Assembly (NCBI GenBank): GCA_023334545.1 | Contig: JAADVB010000041.1 | Span: forward strand, 36,500 to 100,499 | Length of the DNA stretch: 64,000 bases | Direction: 5' to 3' | Source of the DNA: Salisapilia sapeloensis | Lineage: Eukaryota > Oomycota > Peronosporomycetes > Peronosporales > Salisapiliaceae | Part shown: piece after piece, positions 34,501 through 45,230 of the stretch | Numbering within the stretch: position 1 is the first letter of the stretch | How the letters are laid out: every line of letters starts with the position of its first letter | Translations under genes and position numbers: made by a program | The notes under the pieces: generated by a model | The model's database searches: none | What the model saw: only the letters and a program-made list of their open reading frames with translations | Told to the model about the DNA's origin: nothing

Positions 34501-35342
34501 CACTTTAAGAAAAATGCATGAAAAGTTCCATGATTAGAAAGACATCGTTCAAATAGATAGGACGTGAATGTCATCGCCCCTGTATGTGTCATGTGTGGTA
34601 GGATTTGCTCCATAAAAGACGATACGGGTCCATTTTTTTTCGTATCCGTCGCTACTTCTTGCTGGATAAGAGGATATAGTTGGCAGAGGTCCACGTGAAA
34701 CTTCTGCACCAATTTTAATAGCCCCTCCTTTTCCCCTGCTCCCACTGTAACCACAAGACGTGCGATGTACCCTTCCAAGAGCTGTGGCATATCCATCGCA
34801 TCCTTTTCCATCGGAAGTTGGTCCATCTTCAAAAGTGCTAATATAGCTTTCCTCGTAATTTCAGCTATCTTTTGTATCGAATCACCAGTTGACGATACGT
34901 CTTGAGACTGGAGATCAGTCAAACGCGCTGTGATTATGATGATAACAATCCAGACGATAGCGATGAAAGAGTACGAACATCCTTCTTGACGAGGAGCTCC
35001 TTCGAGCCATCTTTTCTCATCACTATGCTTCGATACTACTTGTATCAAATGCTCGAGCATCTTGACGCACATTGGGATGCTCGCATCTGCAGAGATGAAT
35101 CGAAAACTAGTCTACATCTAATGGTAACCCAAGGGTAAGAACGATACAAATAAGCACGTTGAACCTACCTCCAAGTCGCGCGGGAAAGCTTCAGATGGTG
35201 TTTTCTTCCTCTTTCTATCCACACATGCCTTTTGGAGCACTTGCAGAATGTTTCGCGAATGCGTTCCAGCATGCAACATCAAGTTTGCTAGGAAAGCTGG
35301 TGTCAACGTCTTGAGTATGCCGTCCATACTGGAGCTACACAT
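31574..35342 (-). CDS. Large HEAT/ARM-like alpha-solenoid protein, family not recognised
   Basis: Ten exons can be joined mostly in phase: 35342-35169, 35111-34979, 34927-33594, 33529-33236, 33171-32971, 32915-32771, 32646-32165, 32081-31846, 31790-31753 and 31724-31574, about 1,060 aa. The protein is almost wholly helical with repeated amphipathic pairs such as NTRALAINILKEHVDKI, HAILEQKSKNVALAALKLI and FCCVQLLYSIVKAYPTYARS, which suggests a HEAT-type scaffold. I do not recognise the family; FANCI, FANCD2 and TTI1 were compared from memory and do not fit. The join 32771/32646 is weak. Within 32646-32165 the frame changes by -1 near 32300 (after AAIVMIVKYMVLS, before GDEKLDELW) and no usable intron explains it. 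ATG 35342 or 35327 may be the start. Confidence 0.65.
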
Positions 35343-35789
35343 GTAGACAGGAGATGAAAGGATTTTCAGTAGTATTCAATCTGCTCTAGTATTACTAGCT
35401 ATCTCCTCCACAACACTCGCGTCGCGTACGAAACGTTAAAGTAGAAGATTGAATGCGAATATCCAACGTTTCCGACAACGTTCCAATCCAACTCTTTGTA
35501 TCTGACTTTTAAAATCCAATCAAATCTTCAAAAATGTTATATAGACGCTGCTATCCTCCTGTAGCCATAGGAATCTTCTTCACAAGCGGTATCCTTCTAG
35601 CTAGCCCATCTCCTGTCGTTCATTTATTGCAAGTCGCCTCAGGAGGACGAGGCGACTACAAGAGCAACTGTATGTCTTGTATAAGAAAGAGTATCCAATC
35701 ATCCAGTGCCAAATCCACTTTTCCATCCATTTGCTCCCCGTCACTTCCTTCATTCTTTGTTGGTGCTGCAATACTCAACGCGAGGCGCC
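35343..35789. promoter_or_regulatory. Divergent promoter region between the HEAT-like gene and the CHAT-NLR gene
   Basis: A 447-bp spacer separates two head-to-head starts. It has pyrimidine-rich tracts toward the right (about 35690-35760). No coding frame of note and no clear motif were found. Confidence 0.5.
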
Positions 35790-38700
35790 ATGACGAGTCC
35801 TATATGGACCTCGTGGACGTGCACACAAGTTGGCGACTGGCTCGAGTCACGTGGCTTGCAGAAATATCGACAGGTTGGTCGATTTAAGCTGTCTCCTTAT
35901 CAACCCATTTGCTTATCATGCGATGCATAGGTCTTTCAAGAAAATGAAATTGCGGGAGGTACGCTCGTATTATGTTACGCTCATATCTGTAAATACCTCA
36001 TTATGTGCTGATAGACATTCTCCCAGCACTCACGCACAATGTCCTCAAGGATGACTTTGGCATTTCTGCCTTTGGTCCTCGCCATCGCATCCTTTCTGCT
36101 ATCAAAGAACTCACATCAGCCCCGCCAACAGCTACTACTCCATCGACCATCTCAACTACCACAAATGAAGTCTTGGAAGAAAAAGTGCCCGTAACCACGC
36201 CAAAAGCATCCTCCGTTCATACAGAGGAAGAAACAGAGACTACCACCCCACCTGTTGAGAGCGAATTGCATCTAGCTGTACTACACGCAGCTCCTCTCGG
36301 AAGCAAGCACCGCAACGGATACTTTTTACCCATGGAAAAACTCGATCTCGAAGCAGAGCGACGTAGCATCACAGACACACTCCTCTCTGACATGCAGCAT
36401 AAAGCCATCCATGTTCGCTTCGACGTTGGCACGCCAGACATCCTTCGTAGCCTCATGACTGCATGGAAATGCCGAGTCCTCCACTTCTCCGGCCATGGCA
36501 TTGGCAGTCGTCCACCTGCACTTGTCTTTGAAGACGGCACCGGCCTTGCACATCCCATCAGTGCCGACACGCTACGTCGATTAACATTCTCTGGACGATT
36601 GCCATCCGGTGACTCGTCCACATCTCCTACAAACAGCCAGCACCTGCAACTGGTCTTTGTCAACTCTTGCCACAGCGAACGCGTTGCTTCCGTCTTTGTC
36701 CACGCAGGTATTCAACACGTCATCGCCGTCCATTCCGACTCGTTGGTCGTAGATGGCACAGCGACGATGTTTGCTAAACACTTTTACCTCTCTCTTTTCT
36801 CCGGAGATACCGTGAAGACCGCATTTGAAATCGCCAAAGCAGCCGTGAGTGCCCAACCTCATCAGAAACGAGCTGCTTGTTGCTGCGCGCACCTTCACGA
36901 GCCCAATTGTTCTTGGGTCAAGAACGGACAGCGCCATTCCCAGCACTCATCGGATGCTTGTTGCTGCAAAGGCCACGCTCTTCCGTTTCCACATGACGAG
37001 TCTAGTAAATTCCTCTTACTAGGTGGAGACGGGTCAGCCGATGCGCATGAAGTAGCATTATTCAAAGACCTGCCGAATGGAGAGCTCGTCGACCACACAC
37101 CTCATAGTCCTTCTTTTATTCCGAGCATGCACGGTCTCTTCATCGGTCGTCACTATGAAACCTCTTTGCTCGTCAAGTCCTTGCTCCGCAACCCTGTGAC
37201 GACGTGCATGGGCGCACCTGGTATCGGCAAGTCGTCGCTCGCCATCTCTGTCGCCCACTTTGTCCACAACCGTCATGTTTTCCCCGACGGTGTCTTTTAC
37301 GTTGATTTAGAAGGCCACAAGCCCTCGACGTTGCGCTACGCTATTGTTCACAGTGCCGGTCTCGCTCCTGCCGATACAGATGAAGCTCTCTTTGCCGCGC
37401 TTAGTCGTATGCGCTGCGTTCTGGTCTTGGATAAGCTAGAGGAAGTCTTGGACGATGATGAGCCCAAGTGTCTCGAACTGCTCAGTCGCATGCTGTCTGC
37501 AGCTCACCACCTGCGTCTTCTTATCGTGTCTAGACGTATGCCTCACTTGCCAAACTACGTCAACACATACGAGTTGTCTTTGGAACAACTGCCTACACGT
37601 CAAGCAATGGAGCTTGTACGTCTCGGAGCTCCGTCCTGTTCTCCTGCGAACGCAGAGCGACTAGCACAGCTCTGTGGGTGCTTGCCTCTCGCCATTCGCG
37701 TCGTCGGTCGAGCACTGACAAATTCTCGTATGATCCTGACACCAGAGCAGATGATCCAGTACTTGGAAATGGATGAACGTCGGTTTGAAAACATAAAGAA
37801 TCTCAACCAAGCTGGACAGAAAGAGTGTATTGACCGATGCATTGGATCCTCGTTCTGTCATCTTGATGAGCCTTTGCAATTAGCATTCCTCGCATTCGGA
37901 TTCTTTCGATGCAGCTTTGATTTAGCAGCTGCCACCGCCGTCTTATCACCAGGAGGAGCAAGTAACGGACAGCGGATCCTGCGACATCATTCCAGCAGTG
38001 GCAGTAGCAGTGACATGTTGGGATCCACTACAATGACTGTCACGACGACATCGACAACGTCTCCTACATCTCTCTTTCCTAGCTACGCCTATGGTCGAGC
38101 TCGATCGAGAGCCGAGGAAGAAGACGTTGGAGGTAAGAACTTGGGCGCGCAGTTGTCTCTGTTGGATAGTTTCAACTACGAGTTCCAGGGGGTCTTTTCA
38201 AGCGAAGGGTACGACCTATTAGATGGAGAGACGAGTGACGAAGTCAAGGCTCGAGACGTCGCTGTCCCACTCTCTAGCACAGCATTAAAGCTGCTTCGAC
38301 AATGGTCTCTCGTAGAGTACGACCGACGCTTGAACAAGTATCGGATGCACAACCTCGTCCAGCTCTTTGCAAAGAAAGAGGCTAATCGACTGGATGATGA
38401 CATTGGCCAAGAATCTTGGACCGACGTGGAGACACCAGCAGTGCGTCCTTCGTCTCCGGTTCAACCACGTCCAACAACCTTCCCACTTGGAAAGGAGCTC
38501 GTGCATACGTGGAAGAGGCGCTTCGTACGCTACTATTGTCTTATCGTGTCGAAAGCCTCTCATGCCTACCGCTTCGATGGTGTCTTGGAGCAGTTCGATC
38601 GAGAGCGTGCAAACATCGACTCTGCTTTGGGACTCGCGGCAGAGCTGACTACGCAGAGTCTAGAGCAGACGAGGGAAGCGCAGCGGCAGAAGCAAGTGGC

Positions 38701-40873
38701 ATTGGAAGAAGACAGTCTACTGCCGACCATGACAGCATCGGGTACAACAGCGAGCAGCGTGACGGTCGATGAAAGCGAGAGCTCTAGCTCAACGTCAGTG
38801 GATGCCTCGATCGTCGACGCTTTGCTGCACTCGAACTTGGTCGTGCGTGCACGCTACATCTTCCGAGCGCGTGTCGAACCTCGTCGGCGCATTCAAGTGT
38901 TGTCAACATGCCTCCAGCTATCGAAAGAGGTGCGTGCTTTAAACTGCAGCTGTGGTAGTCCTGAGAACGAGGCCAGTCGATTGCTATGGGATGTAGAAGA
39001 AGCCAAGTTTGATCGAGAGCTATGGGTCTTGGATGAAATGCCGTCGTATGAGACGCAGCAAGAGCCTTCCACCAAGTCTGATGCATGCTTGTGCACTGGT
39101 ATCCGAGAACTAATTGCACTCGAGACGATGATTTTGACCGACTTAGGGTATGCCTGTAGTGATGTGAACGATTACGTTGCTGCAGAGTACCATTACCTCG
39201 AAGCGATGCGTCTCCAGTGTGAAGTCTTGGGCTGGAGTGAGAACGTTCAGGTCGCAGAGGTGCTAAACCAGTTCGGTATCTGTCTTAGCACTCGTTCTGG
39301 GAGCACAGCGAATAACTCGTGGCTGCTGTACCATGCAGAGAGACTGCTGAAAGGTGGTCTGCATGTTCGAGAGAGAGTGTTGGGCGACACACACCCAGAG
39401 TATGCTACGAGTCTAAACAACTTGGCCAACTTTTATAAAAACTTTGGCACATCCTCTACACAGGCCAAAGGACGTTTGCTCGGACGTAGCAAGAGTCTTG
39501 CACCTAGCGGTAGTAGCTTTAACGATGGTGAGTACGTACATATGTCGTCGAATAGTCTTGACGACATGGACGTCGACTGTAGTCGGACGGATAGTGACGT
39601 GACGTCCAGCACGGACAGCAATTCCATCTTTAACACATCGGACGACTCAGATCAGCCTCGTATCCGTCCTGATGCAGAGAATCTTTATCGACTGTCATTA
39701 AAGATTCGAGAGCAAAAACTCGGATCGAAGCACCCACAAGTAGGCGCAAGTCTCAATAACCTCGCGACGCACCTATCGCATGAATTTTCCAAGAACTCGT
39801 CCAAGATGTCCGACGCGATTAAAGCAAAAAAACGTGCCGAGATCGGTCGACTATTTGCACGTGCACTGGACATTCGAAAGACATCGCTCGGAAATGCTAG
39901 CTTGGAGACGGCCGCGACGCTTAGCAACATGGGCAACTTCAAACGCATGTCGGGAGACTATGCTGGTGCCGAGGCGGACATTAAGCAGGCGTTGCACATA
40001 ACAGACCAGTACTACACTGGCGTTAGTCCGAGGTCTGCGAGATACTATATCAACCTAGCAAAGGTATATAAGGAGCAGTCTCGCTTTCGAGACGCAGCAG
40101 CTCAGTTTGCAAAGGCAAGAGATATACGACAAGAGTTCTTTCCAGACCCTCAGGACGTTGGCTATTGCATCCAACAAATGGGCAAGTGCCTCCAATTGGC
40201 TGGAGAAAAGGAGGAGAGCGAGCGATTACTTCGAGAAGCAAAGGAGTTGCGTTTTAACCAAGTACGACTCGCTCAAGCGGATGGCGCCGAGATGAATGCT
40301 GCAGAGCACATTGTGGACCATGTCGACATCACGGATGTCCTTCCGGCGGATGTACTTGCTCATCGTAAGTTTAAATTCGCTGGACGCTTGATTGGACAGA
40401 GTGGGATCAATATCAAGCGTATTGAAGCGATTACGTGTGCTCAAGTGCACTACAGTACTCCGAATAGTAAGAAGGTGAAGAAGACAGGAAAGGAAGAACA
40501 TGAGGCACCTAGCACGAGGATACGGATTACTGGTGCGACGCCACAGATGGTGGAACGAGCGAAAGAACAGTGCGTTGCGCTCATAAAGGATATTAAAATT
40601 CGATGGGAAAACTTTCAACGTCATGGTGGCCGTCGGGCAGATGACATGGCATCAGGCAGAGGATATATGCAAAGTGGAAGAGGTCGTGGACGAGGGAGAC
40701 AGTCGTCTGGCTCTTTCTTGTCAAGTGGAGGAACGAGTAGTCACTTTTCGTTTCAGGAACATGAGTGGCCTACGCCTGAAGCATCCAGTCGAAGTGGTAG
40801 TGACTGGAATCGAGCGAAAGGTACCCGGCATGGCGCACCTCGACGTCGACCGAGCCATAAGCATCATTTATAA
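35790..40873 (+). CDS. SAM-CHAT-NB-ARC-TPR-KH-RGG protein: NLR/STAND-like switch with caspase-like protease domain
   Basis: Three exons (35790-35873, 35931-35958, 36015-40873) join in phase to 1,656 aa. Domains in order: SAM (about 1-75; VGDWLESRGLQKY..., FGPRHRILSAIKEL), rebuilt exactly by the splices; CHAT protease-like domain (about 125-320) with the His198/Cys256 dyad in HFSGHG and VFVNSCHSE and the late GIQHVIAVHS/FYLSLFSGDTVKTAFE block; a Cys/His cluster (about 321-360; CCCAHLH, CCCKGH); NB-ARC (about 405-690) with P-loop GAPGIGKSS, Walker-B-like CVLVLDKLEE and CGCLPLAIRVVG; an MHD-like MHNLVQLFA at 815; several TPRs (about 1,070-1,480; ASLNNLANFYKNFG, ATLSNMGNFKRMSGDY); a KH domain (about 1,488-1,565; GRLIGQSGINIKRIEA); and an RGG-like tail (SGRGRGRGR). 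I infer a ligand-gated oligomerising switch controlling a protease, with possible RNA sensing. Substrate and trigger are unknown. Confidence 0.88.
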
Positions 40874-41069
40874 AAGTTCCTTTGCACAGAATTTATAAAC
40901 TTTGTATGGAAAATCTACCGTAAACCCCTTTTACAAGATCACTCGTCTTGATTTATTTTTAATCTTTAAACTCTGGTCGACTTTAGTAGCCGCTGACACC
41001 ATCCGGAACAACGAAAGTTAAAACAAGTGGTGGAACACTTTGGAGCTCGTTTGCAGGCTACAGAGGACC

Positions 41070-44000
41070 ATGGCAGCGTGTGCAGAGCGTCAAAGTGTCA
41101 ATACTTGGAAAGGAAACATACCACAGGGTGTTTACTACAAGTCCATCTACCTTGATTGCCCACCTATTGGCGCAAAAGCGGATGTGAAGGGTGAAGGCGT
41201 GCATACGATTCCACCGTTTGGAAGCAAAAAAGTAGCTTCCAACGTTTGTACTATCAATGCAGGTGGACCTGTATGGGCAATGGATTGGCTTCACTGTGCA
41301 CGAGTTGAAAAGCAGAACAATATACTTGCAGGTGAGTCCGGACTAGCTAAGCAGCATCGGCAAAACACCACAGGGACCAATATGAATGGACAGGAACAAA
41401 ATCAACCGACTTGGAGGTACTTGGCTCTTGCAACTCAACCACCATGCACAGTTGCAAAGGACGGAACTGTTGTGAAAGAGTCACCTCCAGACCACTACTT
41501 CGACCGTCAAGAGTGTGGTCGCAACCTTATCCAAATCTGGGCTGTTCCAACGATAGCTGAAGGATCTACAGTTGATCCAACGCCTCATCTAGTCTACGCT
41601 ATAGATCACAATAGTGGAGGCGTGTGGGACTTACAGTGGAAGCCCACCAATAGACAATGTCCGGACGGTTGTCTAGGGACATTAGCTGCAGTATTTAATG
41701 ATGGCACGATACAAGTTTTTAATGTACCTTTATCTGGTGAACCTTTACAAAATCCAGACTCAACCATACCAGGCGATGCTGCTGTCGTCGAAGCATTGCA
41801 ACCGATTCTCAAAGGCTACATCCCAGAAGCAGTACAATTATGCGTGCAGTGGAATCCTCTACTTCCACATTTGTTACTATCGGGCGCATCCGATGGCTCC
41901 ATTCTGCTGTGGAATATTGACCAGCTAGACACAGCTGCATATGGATCGGTTGACATTGAACCTCAATGTCGCTTTCAAGACGGTAAGCAGTTTGCATATT
42001 TGTACGTTGGTTCCAAACGGACATAAATGACAAAAGTAACGTTGATAATAGCGGATGTTGCTTCCAAGAAGAAGCTCTTTGAGTGGCAATGGTCATGGGT
42101 TGCTGTCCGAGCGGTTGCTTGGAACCCCTTTGACGCGCACATTTTCGCTTCCACTGGCCAGGTGCCTTGCTCTTCCATTCATTTGTCATGCATGCATTAA
42201 TATCCTAACTTATTACATCAATCGCACGCAGGATCATACAGTTAAAGTGTGGGATGTTCGAGAGCCACGTCTAAGTCTCCGTTCGAATCGCACCAAAGAG
42301 CCATGGGGCCTATCGCTGAAATGGATAACGCCTCTCAGTCTCGAACTGACCGCCGACCAAGGGTTCGTCTACGTCTTTGATGCCATGGTACGCCCTCCAA
42401 CTACATATTTACTACAACTAGATGGCTAATGCACCCGTATTAGACTGGTAAAACCCAACAGCTACATATGCATCCTCAGGCGGACTCGCCTGTATGGGGA
42501 CTCGACGTCGTCCGTCGCTCTCAGGACAATTCATACGTTGTCTCGTGCTGTGCTGCCGGCAGCCTGCGTGTCAGTCCTGACCGTCCACCGTATCGAGTGA
42601 AGAAAGGCATTCGAAACAGTATTGAACTTGCTCGACTGTGCCATTTTCCATCCCTTACGCAAGATAAAAGAAGTATCTCCTTGGGCTTGATACTAGAGCT
42701 TAGTAAGAGTAAAAACGATGAAACCAATACTTTCGTGGATGCGGGTGGTAAAAAGATCTTTCCAACAAGGGAAGCTGCCCTACATCGTGTCAAGTCGAGT
42801 GCAGGGTATATTGCCGGTGAATTTTGGCAAGGACAAGTCATAGCTGCTGGTGGACACGCTGGGCTTGTCATGCTCATGCACGTCGACGACAGGATCGATC
42901 AATACGTAGAGATGAATACTCTTGATCGACCGCCGAAGCGAAAACTTGGTCGACCTCGCAAACACGCATTGCAGATGGATCAAGTGCCGCAAGCAGACGT
43001 AAAGTCTGAACCTAAATCACGCCCGCGGAGAGCTAAAAAGGCTGTTCAACGCATCTCGGACCTAGTGGATGAAAATATGGTTGAAGACGTGGAGGTAGAA
43101 GGTAAAAAGTCCGATTCTGAGCCAGAGTTCCAAGAAGAATCAGAGGAAGAACCGGATGCTGACATTGAAGCAGAGATGGAAAAGATGTTGGCACAATCGT
43201 CTGAAGATGAGAAAGTTCCCTCTAGCGAAGAAGAAGAAGAAGAGGAGGAGGAAGCGGTACAGGAAGTGCCTCCAGTGCATGAAGAACCGGCAGAGAATGC
43301 GATATTTGCATCGTATCAGATGGATATATCGGAGGAAGAGGCACTTCGACTGGCGATTCAAATGTCCAAGAAGGATACGAATGCGAGCAATAAGTCGAAT
43401 TCTACTCCAGCAGCCCCTGCAAAGAAAAAGGGACGGCCAAAAGGATCAAAAAATAAGGAAAAAACTCCTAGTGCTCCTCCTAATCCTACTGTTAAGAAAC
43501 GTGGGAGGCCTAAGGGATCAAAGAATAAACCAAAGGATCCAATTGCACCTGCTAGTACTACAAAGAAACCAAGAAAGCCAAGGGGGGCTAAGACTAAGCC
43601 AGTGGATGCTGCAGCATCAATTGAACGCTTTATAGTTAAATCAGAGGCGCCAAAAGAAGCAGAAGCACCCCCTGAACTATCTGTAGATCAAGCGGAGATA
43701 CCGAAGGGGTCGGAAACGCCCACTGAACCGATTGGAGAGAAACCAGCAAGACCAGTGGGCTCGATAAACAAACCAAAGCAGTCAAAAGCAGCCCCTGAAC
43801 TATCTACAATCTCGCCACAGGTACCAAAAGAGCTAGAAACGCCCACGGCACCAGTAACAAAGTCAGCAAGGTCAAGGTGGTCAAAGAGCAAACAAGTGGA
43901 GTCAAAAGCAGCCCTCGGACCACCTACAGTGGAATCAGAGATGCCAAAGAACCCAGAGACAGTTGCTGAGCCACCTGTAGAGAAACCGGATACGCCAATG

Positions 44001-44435
44001 GACCTCGGTGCACCTGTATATCAACCTGTGAAGAAACCAGGGAGGCCAAGGAGAGCACAAACCAAACCAAAGGACGTTGAATTACCATCTGAACCTCCCA
44101 AGGAAAAATTACAGGCGCCGACTGAGCTAGAAACACTTGTTAAGCCATCTACAGAAGCCCCTGAGGCGCCAAAGGGACCTAAAGGACCTGCTGCACCGGT
44201 CGTAAAGAAGCGGGGGAGGCCTAAGGGATCAAAGAATAAACCAAAAGTTGGGCAAGTTTCAGGTCCTTTGCCGCCAGCGAAAAAGCAACGGACGAACGAA
44301 GAGGAAAATTCTGTTGAAGTCAAGCAAGAGAAAGTAGCAAAAGCAACACGTGAATTCCCAAAAGAAGAGCCGATGGGAACAAGACTACCGCGGAGAGCAA
44401 AAGCGGTACAGAACTATGCGTTTATAGATATTTGA
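41070..44435 (+). CDS. WD40 protein related to TFIIIC subunit GTF3C2, with AT-hooks and a UIM
   Basis: Four exons (41070-41982, 42052-42161, 42232-42387, 42444-44435; introns 69, 70 and 56 nt) give 1,056 aa. The N-terminal half is a beta-propeller: GGVWDLQWKP, LLSGASDGSILLWNID, WVAVRAVAWNPFDAHIFAST, DHTVKVWDVREP and SPVWGLDVVRRS. The WAVRAVAW/VKVWDVR arrangement with long divergent blades recalls GTF3C2 (TFIIIC110), a DNA-binding subunit for Pol III promoters. The C-terminal half is acidic and lysine/proline-rich with AT-hooks: KLGRPRKHAL, KKKGRPKGSKNK, KKRGRPKGSKNKPK (twice), KKPGRPRRAQTKPK and degenerate copies. A ubiquitin-interacting motif, EEEALRLAIQMSKKD, lies just before them (about 43330-43375). 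The TFIIIC assignment is probable, not certain. Start is the ATG at 41070; a 5' exon cannot be excluded. Confidence 0.8.
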
Positions 44436-45230
44436 ACGACAAGTTTAGGTCGAAAACAAATGAACGTACCCTCCGTATGTTTGCTGGAGACAATTGGTAT
44501 TATTGCGTCGTGACTACATTCGAGTGCTTCTACTACCAAGAGTTCTAGGTTATCTGATGGTTCGTAAATGTATTCAAAAATACCAGGCTAGTCTTGCAAA
44601 CATAGAAAGGTTGGCGTATAAATACAATCGTGTTTTAGCAGGCATCATGCTTGATCGGCTAGGTTACCACACCAACAGTGGGCAACAAAATGAAGTCGCT
44701 CATTAAATTTGAATGTCTTGGAGCTACAATTCTACACTATCGTCAATATGAATGCAGTATTCAAAGTTTGAACAGATTTGTATGATAAAGAATTTTATTT
44801 ACCGCAAGCATTTATGGTGTTCATACAGTTGAAATATCAGACGTCGTACACGAAGGTTCTGTAGAATTTTATTTAGTAAGCAGACAATCCTAGATTATAA
44901 AAATGTACTACCATGCATCGTATATGACTCCACGGTACAGATCATTTTTGTTTGTTCAGATTTCCACATCTCCCTACTATACCTCCACCCCTGCTTTTGA
45001 CATGACGCGCATTATATTAAAAGACTGAGAGGATGGCCTTTATTTTTAGAATCGGAGTCATATCTCAATAATAAGCTAAGCTGCAAATGCGATATAGCTG
45101 TTGAAAACTCATGCTAGGATTCTGATGCACAGTTTAAGCAGGATGATACGAGCAATGAAACTGGCAAACAAAAGATTACCTTTAATCATTGCTTCATTTA
45201 CACAACGATACCATCTCTCTCAGCTCGACA
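44436..45230. other. Convergent intergenic region
   Basis: About 800 bp lie between the 3' ends of the WD40 gene and the bZIP/START-like gene. Two open frames of about 70 codons on the plus strand (44494-44706 and 45101-45310) have no recognisable features and are judged spurious. Confidence 0.5.

Noticed and set aside
31574-35342. FANCI, FANCD2 or TTI1 as identity of the HEAT-like protein
   Set aside because: Remembered human sequences do not align at any landmark segment.
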